The notes beneath the pieces were generated by a model that was not told where the DNA came from, ran no database searches, and saw nothing but the letters and a program-made list of their open reading frames with translations. This document shows, piece after piece, positions 24,659 to 32,298 of a stretch of DNA of 40,090 nt. The stretch comes from an uncultured Prevotellaceae bacterium (GTDB lineage: Bacteria; Bacteroidota; Bacteroidia; Bacteroidales; Bacteroidaceae). Within the stretch, counting starts at the first letter, position 1, and each line of letters opens with the position of its first letter. The translations under genes and the position numbers were made by a program. The DNA lies in the NCBI GenBank assembly GCA_902792635.1, contig CADBAG010000008.1, forward strand, positions 1-40,090, read 5' to 3'.

Positions 24659-25801
24659 ATGACTGCCATTCAGATTATACCTGTTGAGAACAGCCGCCAG
24701 CGTAAGGCTTTTCTCAACTTCTTCTATGACCTCTATCGCGACTGTCCCTATGCCGTGCCTTACCTGTACCTCGCCGAGAAGTTCACGCTGAAGCCGGGCT
24801 CCAACCCCGCCTTTGCCTTCTGTGAGGCACGGTGTTTCCTTGCTTATAAGGACGGGAAAGTGGCAGGACGTGTCGCCGCCATCATCAACCGCCGCGCCAA
24901 CGAGCACTGGAAGCGGAAGATGGTGCGCTTCGGATGGTTCGACTTCATCGATGACCCCGCAGTCTCGGAGGCGCTCCTCAAGGCTGTCGCCGACTGGGGA
25001 AAGGCTAAAGGCATGACGGAGATCGCCGGGCCGTTCGGCTTCGAGGACATGGATCGCGAAGGGATGCTCGTCGAAGGTTTCGACCACCTCTCCACGATGT
25101 ACATCAACTACAACTATCCTTACTATGCCAAGCACATGGAACGGCTCGGCTTCGAGAAAGACAACGACTATGTCGAATACGAGATCAAAGTACCGGAGGT
25201 GACACCCGAGAAGTTCTCGCGCACGGCAGCACTGATAGAGAAACGGTACCATCTCGAGCCACGCAAGTTCAACTACCACGACATGAAGACAGGTGGCAGA
25301 GGACGCGAACTGTTCCACATCCTCAACGCTACGTACAGTAACCTCTACGGCTACTCCCAGCTCTCCGATGACCAGATAGACACGATTGTCAACAACTACA
25401 TCAAGCTCTCCGACCTCAACCTCGTGACCTGCGTCGTCGACACAACGAAGGACGACAAGATGGTAGGGTTCGGCGTGTCCTTCCCCTCTTTCTCCGAGGC
25501 ACTGCGCAAGACGCACGACGGACGCCTCTTCCCGTTGGGCTGGTGGCAACTGCTAAAGGTCATGAAATGGCACAAGACACCCGTCGTCGACCTCCTGCTC
25601 ATCGGTGTGCTGCCCGAGTACCGCATGAAAGGTGCCAACGCCATCATCTTCAATGACCTCATCTCCTGGTACCGCCGGTATGGTTTCAAATATGCCGTCA
25701 CGGGACCGCAGATGGAAACGAACAAAGGTGTGCTATCCCAGTGGCAGTACCTCGAATCGGAAGAGATCCGCCGCCACCGCATGTATGTGAGAAACATTTA
25801 A
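24659..25801 (+). CDS. GNAT-like N-acetyltransferase family protein
   Basis: The 380-residue protein starts MTAIQIIPVENSRQRKAFLNF at the ATG that follows an AAGGAGC sequence, one of few Shine-Dalgarno-like sites here. It has features of a Bacteroidota family annotated as acyl-CoA N-acyltransferase: FLAYKDGKVAGRVAAIINR (about residues 61-80), a middle GPFGFEDMDREGML, and C-terminal LLLIGVLPEYRMKGANAIIFNDLI, which resembles the acetyl-CoA-binding V..QYRGKGIG motif. Two tandem GNAT-like halves are likely. There is no signal peptide. It forms a two-gene unit with the upstream nitroreductase. The substrate is not known. Confidence 0.7.
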   Translation: MTAIQIIPVENSRQRKAFLNFFYDLYRDCPYAVPYLYLAEKFTLKPGSNPAFAFCEARCFLAYKDGKVAGRVAAIINRRANEHWKRKMVRFGWFDFIDDPAVSEALLKAVADWGKAKGMTEIAGPFGFEDMDREGMLVEGFDHLSTMYINYNYPYYAKHMERLGFEKDNDYVEYEIKVPEVTPEKFSRTAALIEKRYHLEPRKFNYHDMKTGGRGRELFHILNATYSNLYGYSQLSDDQIDTIVNNYIKLSDLNLVTCVVDTTKDDKMVGFGVSFPSFSEALRKTHDGRLFPLGWWQLLKVMKWHKTPVVDLLLIGVLPEYRMKGANAIIFNDLISWYRRYGFKYAVTGPQMETNKGVLSQWQYLESEEIRRHRMYVRNI

Positions 25802-25814
25802 ACACGATATGGTT

Positions 25815-26030
25815 CATCCGTTAAATGCATCCATGTTCACACGGATCCATTCACACGAATATTCTCACACGGATCTTAAAGATTTTAAAGATTGTTACGC
25901 CGCTTTGCGGCTACACCTACCCCCAGCATCACCGCGTAGCGAATAGCGTAGCCATCTTTAAGATCTTTAAAATCCGTGTGAAAAAAATCTTCAGAAGGAC
26001 TCGTATGCGTGGATGGATGTAACGGATAAA
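25815..26030. repeat. Long imperfect hairpin repeat, copy 1 (core 25865-25981)
   Basis: Positions 25865-25892 and 25954-25981 are near reverse complements, both built from TCACACGGATCTTAAAGAT-like sequence. The interior holds GCATCACCGCGTAGCGAA and GCGTAGCC. The same core occurs at 39864-39981. Here it is embedded in a wider imperfect inverted repeat (TCCGTTAAATGCATCC near 25820 against GGATGGATGTAACGGA near 26013). There is no coding signal in this 245-bp gap. Confidence 0.85.
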
Positions 26031-26046
26031 CAAAAAAAAATTCATT

Positions 26047-26571
26047 ATGGATAACGAAATTCTGAAAAACATCAAGGAGCGCCGCTCCGTGCGCCGCTTC
26101 AAACAGGAACAGATCACAGACGAGGAGCTCAACACGGTCCTCGAGGCCGGCACATGGGCTCCCACAGGCATGGGCACCCAGGCTCCCTTCATCGTCGCCG
26201 TACAGAACGAGGAGCAGAAAGCCGTGCTTTCAAAGATCAACGCAGAGATCATGGGCACGAAGTCGGATCCTTACTACAGTGCCCCAACCCATATCTATGT
26301 CTTTGCCCCGAAAGACAATGCCAACAACGTCAAAGACGGCAGTCTCATCCTCGGCACGATGATGCTCGCCGCCCACTCCATCGGCCTCGGTTCCTGCTGG
26401 ATCAACCGTGTCGACAAGATGGTCGCCTATCCAGAGATGCAGCAACTCATGAAAGAATGGGGCCTGCCCGACGGCCTCATCGGCGTCGGCTCCCTCGCCA
26501 TCGGCTATCCCGACGGTGCGCCACATGCCGCCAAGCCACGCAAAGACGGATATTACCGAGTCATCAAGTAG
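26047..26571 (+). CDS. Nitroreductase family oxidoreductase, short form
   Basis: This 174-residue protein is a compact FMN nitroreductase: NIKERRSVRRFKQEQITDEELN, GTWAPTGMGTQAPF and, in the second half, LAAHSIGLGSCWINRV and GVGSLAIGYPDG. It is only about two-thirds the length of the neighbour at 23908-24648 and belongs to a different subgroup. The protein is probably cytoplasmic; its substrate is unknown. It lies between a long hairpin repeat upstream and a strong hairpin terminator downstream, so it is likely transcribed alone, although no consensus promoter was found. Confidence 0.88.
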   Translation: MDNEILKNIKERRSVRRFKQEQITDEELNTVLEAGTWAPTGMGTQAPFIVAVQNEEQKAVLSKINAEIMGTKSDPYYSAPTHIYVFAPKDNANNVKDGSLILGTMMLAAHSIGLGSCWINRVDKMVAYPEMQQLMKEWGLPDGLIGVGSLAIGYPDGAPHAAKPRKDGYYRVIK

Positions 26572-26575
26572 CACG

Positions 26576-26641
26576 TAGGGGCGGCCACCATCTTCGATTC
26601 TTCCGTTATCGGAAGACAGAAAAAGTGGCCGTCCTAACCCC
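26576..26641 (+). terminator. Two-layer hairpin after the short nitroreductase
   Basis: GGGGCGGCCAC at the left pairs with GTGGCCGTCC...CCCC at the right, and an inner hairpin TCTTCC-GTTATC-GGAAGA sits in between. It begins 5 bp after the stop codon. The GGACGGCC core recurs in the terminator at 39807-39840. Confidence 0.65.
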
Positions 26642-26655
26642 ACAAATAATATTGC

Positions 26656-28722
26656 ATGTTTTCCAAAATAAATTTCTTTCTCGCCCTTCCCCTCGCCCTG
26701 CTCTGCACGACAGGCATGGCGCAGAAGCGCGCATTCACCATCGAGGATGTCTATCGCGTGAAGACGGCCTATGGCATCACGGCCACAGCCTCGGGCAAGA
26801 TGGCCTATACCCTCAGCACCTCTGACCTCTATCAGCAGAAGTCAACATCGAACATCTACACCGCCGACGGCAGAGCCGTGACAACGGACGGCAAGAGCTA
26901 CGCCCCGGAATGGAGCGCTGACGGCAAGTACATCTATTACACATCATCGCGCAGCGGCCTTCCGCAGGTGTGGCGCGCCGAGGCCACCAACCCATCAGCT
27001 GCCGTGCAACTGACCGATTATCAGTTGGGCGTGCAGGGAGCAGTGGTGTCGCCCAACGGCCGTTACATCGCCTTCGCAGCTGAGGTAGACCCCGACCTCA
27101 AAGATGCTGACGGCTCACTAAACAAGAAAGCCAACGAGACGAAAGCGAAGAACCCTATCCAGGCGCACACGAGCGACCGCCTGCTCTTCCGTCACTGGAC
27201 AGAATACACCGATGGCAAATACTGGCACATCATCGTCTACGACACGGTGAACAAGACCTACACCGACGTCACACCGGGGAAGTTCCATTCTCCCATGTTC
27301 TCACCTTCCGGTCCTTCGGGCTTCGTCTTCTCACCCGACAGCCGTGAACTGTGCTATCTCAGCAACCACGACGCCCGTCCCGAGGCCAGCACGAACTGTG
27401 ACCTTTGGACGGTGTCTGCCAATGGTGGCGAGGCTAAAAACCTCACGGCCGACAACAAGGCGTGGGACGGCTCACCTCAGTATTCGCCCGATGGTCGTTA
27501 TATCGCCTACCGTTTCCAGCGCACGCCGGGCTACGAGAGCGACCGTTTCATCCTCGCACTCATCGACCGTAAGACGGGTGCTAAGCGTGTGCTCACGGAG
27601 ACCTTCGACAACTGGGTCGACGATTACAAATGGTCGGACGACTCGAAGAAGATCTATTTCCTCGGTGAGGTGCGGGGTGCCGAGCCGCTCTATGAACTCG
27701 ACGTCAAGACCGGCAAACGGCGCTGTCTCATCGCCGACAAGGCAATCTCCGGCTTCGACTTCGACGGCAAGGGTAACCTCTGGTTCTCATATTCCACCAC
27801 GGGCAAGCCGACAGCGATCTACCAGACGACGCTGAAGAACCCAAAGAAGATCACACAGGTCACGCATTACAACGACTCCTTGGAAGCTGCCGTCGATATC
27901 CGGCCGTCCGAGCAGATGTGGGTCAAAGGGGCTGACGGCGACTCCGTGGAGGTGTTCATCGTCAAGCCGCACGACTTCGACCCTGCTAAGAAATATCCGC
28001 TCGTCATCAATGTCCATGGCGGTCCGCAGATGCAATGGATGAACTCCTTCCGCGCCGACTGGCAGGTCTATCCCGGTGCAGGTTACGTCGTGGCTTATCC
28101 TAACCCGCACGGCTCGACGGGCTACGGTCAGAAGTTCTGCCGCGATATCAGTGGCTCATGGGGTGGACGTCCTTTCGAGGATGTCATGAAGGTCACCGAC
28201 GCCCTCGCACAGCTGTCGTATGTCGACTCCACACGCATGGGTGCCATGGGATGGAGCTACGGCGGTTACTTCATGAACTGGCTGCAAGGACAAACGAAAC
28301 GGTTCAAGTGTCTCGCCTCGATGATGGGCCTCTACGACCTGCGCTCGATGTGGGGCGGCACGGAGGAACTGTGGTTCCCGAACTTCGACCTCGAGGGACA
28401 GCCGTGGAACTCAGAGCTCTATAAGAAATGGAGCCCGTCGGAGTATGTGAAGAACTTCGCCACACCGACACTCATCATCACCGGTGAGCGCGACTACCGC
28501 GTGCCTTACACCCAGGCCCTGCAGTATTTCTCCACGCTTCAGACCCTCGGCATCCCGAGCCGCATCATCGTCTTCGATAACGACGGTCACTGGCCGAGCA
28601 CCCTCAAGTCGATGCCGCTCTATTACAATGCCCACCTCGAGTGGTTCCATAAATACCTCGGTGGTGCACCCGCGCCGTGGAGCACAGAGGAGATGGTGAA
28701 GAAGGCACCGTGGGAGAAATAG
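26656..28722 (+). CDS. S9 family prolyl-oligopeptidase-type peptidase (DPP5-like), exported
   Basis: The 688-residue protein begins with a signal peptide (FFLALPLALLCTTGMA), has a beta-propeller region with WSADGKYIYYTSSRSG and SPDSRELCYLSN repeats, and ends in an alpha/beta-hydrolase domain. The catalytic triad is visible: S534 in GWSYGGY, D613 in GERDYRVPY and H645 in DGHWP. Size and layout agree with Porphyromonas-type dipeptidyl peptidase V, which removes dipeptides from peptides in the periplasm; that specificity is inferred. The gene is 23 bp upstream of the transpeptidase gene and may be co-transcribed with it. Confidence 0.92.
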   Translation: MFSKINFFLALPLALLCTTGMAQKRAFTIEDVYRVKTAYGITATASGKMAYTLSTSDLYQQKSTSNIYTADGRAVTTDGKSYAPEWSADGKYIYYTSSRSGLPQVWRAEATNPSAAVQLTDYQLGVQGAVVSPNGRYIAFAAEVDPDLKDADGSLNKKANETKAKNPIQAHTSDRLLFRHWTEYTDGKYWHIIVYDTVNKTYTDVTPGKFHSPMFSPSGPSGFVFSPDSRELCYLSNHDARPEASTNCDLWTVSANGGEAKNLTADNKAWDGSPQYSPDGRYIAYRFQRTPGYESDRFILALIDRKTGAKRVLTETFDNWVDDYKWSDDSKKIYFLGEVRGAEPLYELDVKTGKRRCLIADKAISGFDFDGKGNLWFSYSTTGKPTAIYQTTLKNPKKITQVTHYNDSLEAAVDIRPSEQMWVKGADGDSVEVFIVKPHDFDPAKKYPLVINVHGGPQMQWMNSFRADWQVYPGAGYVVAYPNPHGSTGYGQKFCRDISGSWGGRPFEDVMKVTDALAQLSYVDSTRMGAMGWSYGGYFMNWLQGQTKRFKCLASMMGLYDLRSMWGGTEELWFPNFDLEGQPWNSELYKKWSPSEYVKNFATPTLIITGERDYRVPYTQALQYFSTLQTLGIPSRIIVFDNDGHWPSTLKSMPLYYNAHLEWFHKYLGGAPAPWSTEEMVKKAPWEK

Positions 28723-28745
28723 AAACCAGAACAACTCTTATCATA

Positions 28746-29915
28746 ATGCTCCACATAAAAAAAAATCTATTTTCTCTTTTTCTTCTCCTCCCCCTCGCCC
28801 TCTCCGCCCAGAACGCTACTCATTCCTCCGAGACGCTGCAACAGTTGGCGGTGCGTCTGCTCAACGGCAAGCAGGGGAGCATCGTCGCTATCGAACCGAA
28901 GACGGGCCGGATCCTCGCCCTTGTCAGTCGTGACAAGATTGGCGACGGCATCAACCGTGCCGTCTCGACGACCTATTCGCCCGGCTCGACGTTCAAGACA
29001 GCACAGGCATTGTACCTTCTCTCCTCCGGCTGGCTCAGTCCCGAGCAGACCTATCCCTGCCACAGAGGATTCTACTATGATGGCATCCATGTCGGCTGCC
29101 ACGTTCACAAAGCTCCACTCGACCTCGTCGGTGCCATCGGACAGTCGTGCAACAGTTATTTCTGCAAGGCGTTTCAGGAATATATGGACGACCGCAGTTT
29201 CACTCTGACCAAATGGCGGGCCATCAACCACTGGGCCCGCTTCATGCACAGTCTCGGCCTCGGCATCCGCATCGCACCCTCGCTCACCGACGAGGCACGT
29301 GGCGTCATTCCCGACTCCACCTACCTCCGCAACCACTACCGGGCATGGAACGGCACGACGATCATGTGGATGGGCATGGGGCAAGGCGAAGTCAAGACCT
29401 CACCGCTACAGCTCTGTAACCTCGCCGCCCTCATCGCCAACGGCGGCTGGTGGATAACGCCGCATTTCGATAACAGCCATCAAGGCTCCAAGAATCAAAG
29501 CATCGACAGCATTCCTGCGGTCAAGCCCGTCCGTCATGAGTCCTTGGCGACCCCCGAGGCCCTTGCCCTCGTACAGCGTGGCATGCGTCTCTGTGTCACC
29601 CACGGCACGGCAGCAGCTATCAACACGCCGGCCTACCGTATCTGTGGCAAGACAGGCACAGCAGAGAACAAAGGAGAAGACCATAGCGCCTTCATGGGCT
29701 ACGCCCCGATGACCAATGCCCGTGTTGCCGTCAGCGTCTACGTCGAGAACGGTGGCTTCGGTGCCGACCTCGCTGCCCCCATCGCATCTCTCATCATAGA
29801 GAAAGCCCTCACCGGTCACCTCTCCCCTGCCTCAGAAGCAAAAGCAAAGCGTTGGGCGAGACGCAACGTCAAGATAACGCCAGTGGAGGTTCCTATCAAC
29901 TTTGATGATCTTTAG
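28746..29915 (+). CDS. Short penicillin-binding transpeptidase (PBP2-like catalytic domain only)
   Basis: From the ATG at 28746 the product has 389 residues. A signal-like hydrophobic start (LFSLFLLLPLALSAQ) is followed almost directly by the transpeptidase domain: STFK at 81-84, SCN at 134-136 and KTG at 302-304, the three active-site motifs. Class B PBPs normally carry an N-terminal dimerisation or pedestal domain of 150-250 residues, which is missing. GYAPMTNARVAVSVYVENGG agrees with the PBP2/MrdA type. It probably crosslinks peptidoglycan or acts as a penicillin-binding protein in the periplasm. Alternative: a regulatory or beta-lactam-sensing relative. A 22-bp tandem array begins 3 bp after the stop. 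Confidence 0.82.
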   Translation: MLHIKKNLFSLFLLLPLALSAQNATHSSETLQQLAVRLLNGKQGSIVAIEPKTGRILALVSRDKIGDGINRAVSTTYSPGSTFKTAQALYLLSSGWLSPEQTYPCHRGFYYDGIHVGCHVHKAPLDLVGAIGQSCNSYFCKAFQEYMDDRSFTLTKWRAINHWARFMHSLGLGIRIAPSLTDEARGVIPDSTYLRNHYRAWNGTTIMWMGMGQGEVKTSPLQLCNLAALIANGGWWITPHFDNSHQGSKNQSIDSIPAVKPVRHESLATPEALALVQRGMRLCVTHGTAAAINTPAYRICGKTGTAENKGEDHSAFMGYAPMTNARVAVSVYVENGGFGADLAAPIASLIIEKALTGHLSPASEAKAKRWARRNVKITPVEVPINFDDL

Positions 29916-29917
29916 CC

Positions 29918-30027
29918 GACACGTGACAACCAATGGGCTGACACGTGCCAAACAATTGGCCGACACGTGCCAAACAATTGGCCGACACGTGCCAACCAAT
30001 TGGCCGCCACGTGTCGGCCAATCTGCT
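29918..30027. repeat. 22-bp tandem array (five units)
   Basis: Units with a 22-bp period start at 29918, 29940, 29962, 29984 and 30006. Units 2 and 3 are identical (GACACGTGCCAAACAATTGG followed by CC). Each contains the palindrome CACGTG and most contain CAATTG. Unit 5 is inverted-like (GCCACGTGTCGG). The array starts three bases after the stop codon of the transpeptidase gene. Confidence 0.95.
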
Positions 30028-30030
30028 GAC

Positions 30031-30160
30031 GGCCCCACCCACACCCCTCCCCCATCCAGGGGAGGGGGAATATTACCCTGTTAAACCATTGAAGCGGGCG
30101 AATGAGTTCTTGAAGCATTTCTTTCCCTCCCCTGGATGGGGGAGGGGCGGGGGTGGGGCC
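30031..30160. repeat. Composite inverted-arm element, sibling of 8736-8952
   Basis: Left arm 30031-30069 and right arm 30122-30160 are near-perfect reverse complements with GGCCCCACCC at the outer ends and CATCCAGG in the middle. Inside lie ATTACC after the left arm and TTGAAGCAT before the right arm, as in the element at 8736-8952, although the spacer here is only about 50 bp. It sits directly upstream of the dnaG promoter. Confidence 0.92.
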
Positions 30161-30189
30161 AACAGTTAGTATTTTTTTGCGCCAACCAT

Positions 30190-30220
30190 TTTGCCAACCC
30201 AATTTAAACTCGTATCTTTG
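30190..30220 (+). promoter_or_regulatory. Promoter of dnaG
   Basis: TTTG (30190-30193), a 19-bp spacer and TATCTTTG (30213-30220) match the Bacteroidota consensus exactly, 19 bp before the dnaG ATG. It rules out a longer in-frame start at 30153. Confidence 0.85.
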
Positions 30221-30239
30221 CAACATAGGGAATACAATC

Positions 30240-32228
30240 ATGATTGACAGGCAGACAGTAGAAAAGATCAAAGACGCGGCAAACATCGTGGATGTCGTGT
30301 CGGAGTTCGTCACGTTGAAGAAATCGGGAGCCAACTACAAAGGGCTCTGTCCGTTCCACAACGAGAAGACGCCGTCGTTTTATGTCTCCCCCGCCCGCGG
30401 CACCTGCCACTGCTTCGGCTGTGGCAAAGGCGGTAATGCCGTGACGTTCATCATGGAGCACGAACAGCTCACCTATCCCGAGGCGCTGCGCTGGCTCGCG
30501 AAGAAATACCATATCGAGATCCACGAGCGTGAGCTGACGAATGAGGAGAAAGAGGAACAGTCGAAGCGCGAGTCGATGTTCATCGTCAACGAGTGGGCAG
30601 AGAAATATTTCGAGGATCTGCTCCACAACCATCCCGACGGTCAGGCCATCGGCCTGCAGTATTTCCGCTCCCGCGGTTTCCGCGATGACATCATCAAGAA
30701 GTTCAACCTCGGCTACGACCTCCCCGACCGTTTCCTTCTTGCTTCGGCAGCCAAACGGAAAGGTTACAAAGCGGAGTTTCTCACCGCCACCGGCCTCTGT
30801 TACCAGACGGAGCGCGGCGAGCTCATCGACCGTTTCGCCGGCCGTGTCGTCTTCCCCTGGACAGGCGTGAGCGGTAAGGTCGTGGGCTTCACGGCACGTG
30901 TCCTCGACAAGCGCACGAAAGGTGTCAACCAGAAATATGTCAACTCCCCCGACTCCGAGGTGTTCCACAAAGACCATGAGCTCTACGGCATCTGGCAGGC
31001 CAAACGTGCCATCGCCAAGGAGGATCGTGTCTACATGGTCGAAGGACAGGCCGACGTCATCTCCATGCACCAGTGTGGCATCGAGAATGTCGTTGCCAAC
31101 TCCGGCACGGCACTGAGTATCCACCAGATCCACATGCTCCACCGTTTCACCTCGAACATCACACTCATCTACGACGGTGACGCAGCCGGCATCCATGCCG
31201 CCCTGCGTGGTACCGACATGCTGCTCTCCGAGGGTATGAGCCTCCGTGTGCTCCTCCTCCCCGGCGGCCAGGATCCCGACGAGTTCGCGCGCACCCATAC
31301 GGCGGACGATTTCAAGAAATATATCGAAGAGCACCAGGAGGACTTCATCCAGTTCAAGACCGACCTGCTGCTCAAAGGTGAGACGGATCCGAAGAAACGT
31401 GCCGACGGCATCAGTTCCATCGTGGAGAGTATCTCCGTCATCCAGGACCCTATCCTCCGCGACACTTATATCCACGACTGCTCACAACGCATCGGCATCT
31501 CCGAGGCTACACTCATCAACAGAATGAATGGGTTCATCAGAAGCCTCTCCCCTGCCCTCCCCCGTAGGGAGGAAAGCCTCTCCCCAACCCTCCCCCGTAG
31601 GGAGGGAGAAAGCGGTTCCGGGCTCAATCAGCGGCTCTATACCCCTCCCTACGGGGGAGGGGATAGGGGAGAGGCCTCTCTTCTCCGCCTCCTCATCAAG
31701 CATGGCGAATGTGTCATATATAAAGATGTGAAGGACGACGAAGGCGGTATCCATAACCTCACCGTGGCACAGGTCATCGCCTACAGTCTCGGACAGGACG
31801 GCCTCGACCTCGGCAACGACCTCTACAACGCCATCCTCAACGAGGCAGCAGAGAAGAGCAGTGACCCACAGTGGAAAGCTGAACCTTACTTCCTCCATCA
31901 CGACGACATCAACATCTGTCAGCTCGCCACTCAGCTCTCTGCCGACCGTTACCATATCACGGAACAGAAAGAGGAAGGGCCGCAGAACAAAGAGGCAGAA
32001 CTGCAGCGCGCTGAAAACAAAGCCGAAGCCATCCGTAACCAGACGGAGCATCTCCTCCTCGACTTCCGTATGGCGTATGTCGAGCGTCATCTCAAAGAGC
32101 TTCAGGCGAAGATGTCACGGGCCGGCAACGACATGGCAAAGATCAAGAAGCTCATGGCCGACTACAAGGACATGCAACAGATCCGTAACGCCCTCGCCAA
32201 GCAGCTCGGCAACAGCATCATATTATAA
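30240..32228 (+). CDS. dnaG: DNA primase DnaG with a repeat-derived in-frame insertion
   Basis: This 662-residue primase has the CHC2 zinc finger at residues 37-61 (CPFH...CFGC), the catalytic core, and the TOPRIM domain with EGQADV near 266 and DGDAAG near 311. Residues about 435-480 are encoded by three arms of the palindromic repeat family and contain SLSPALPRREE, SLSPTLPRREG and TPPYGGGDRGE. The insertion falls in the linker between the TOPRIM region and the C-terminal helical domain that contacts the DnaB helicase, so polymerase activity can survive. After the insert the protein resumes with SLLRLLIKHGECVIYK. It makes RNA primers for the lagging strand and is essential in bacteria. Confidence 0.96.
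   Translation: MIDRQTVEKIKDAANIVDVVSEFVTLKKSGANYKGLCPFHNEKTPSFYVSPARGTCHCFGCGKGGNAVTFIMEHEQLTYPEALRWLAKKYHIEIHERELTNEEKEEQSKRESMFIVNEWAEKYFEDLLHNHPDGQAIGLQYFRSRGFRDDIIKKFNLGYDLPDRFLLASAAKRKGYKAEFLTATGLCYQTERGELIDRFAGRVVFPWTGVSGKVVGFTARVLDKRTKGVNQKYVNSPDSEVFHKDHELYGIWQAKRAIAKEDRVYMVEGQADVISMHQCGIENVVANSGTALSIHQIHMLHRFTSNITLIYDGDAAGIHAALRGTDMLLSEGMSLRVLLLPGGQDPDEFARTHTADDFKKYIEEHQEDFIQFKTDLLLKGETDPKKRADGISSIVESISVIQDPILRDTYIHDCSQRIGISEATLINRMNGFIRSLSPALPRREESLSPTLPRREGESGSGLNQRLYTPPYGGGDRGEASLLRLLIKHGECVIYKDVKDDEGGIHNLTVAQVIAYSLGQDGLDLGNDLYNAILNEAAEKSSDPQWKAEPYFLHHDDINICQLATQLSADRYHITEQKEEGPQNKEAELQRAENKAEAIRNQTEHLLLDFRMAYVERHLKELQAKMSRAGNDMAKIKKLMADYKDMQQIRNALAKQLGNSIIL
31543..31675 (+). repeat. 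Three palindromic repeat arms inside dnaG
   Basis: Two direct arms (31543-31572 and 31576-31609, offset by 33 bp and so in the same reading frame) and one inverted arm (31640-31675) make up the insert. Positions 31576-31609 are identical over 34 bp to the intergenic copy at 36921-36954. The total insert is about 138 bp, a multiple of three, and has no stop codon in the dnaG frame. Confidence 0.9.
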
Positions 32229-32268
32229 CATTTTTTGCGAAAACTGCCCGTTTCTCATTTTTTCATGC

Positions 32269-32276
32269 TATCTTTG
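32269..32276 (+). promoter_or_regulatory. -7 element for the TPR-like/queD/queE/cls genes
   Basis: TATCTTTG matches TAnnTTTG, 22 bp before the ATG at 32299 and just after the dnaG stop. Confidence 0.65.
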
Positions 32277-32298
32277 TAAAAATAATAAGAAACACGGT

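Noticed and set aside
29918-30027. Possible CRISPR array
   Set aside because: Units of 22 bp repeat without unique spacers, and no cas genes are present.
30153-30239. Longer DnaG start at 30153
   Set aside because: This region holds the repeat arm end and the dnaG promoter, upstream of the predicted transcription start.
29832-30334. Open frames across the repeats before dnaG
   Set aside because: They consist of tandem and palindromic repeat readings with no family resemblance.
31861-32298. Long N-terminal extension of the TPR-like protein overlapping dnaG
   Set aside because: The extension is a Ser/Arg/Thr-rich out-of-frame reading of dnaG; the promoter at 32269 and the ATG at 32299 with a membrane helix fit better.
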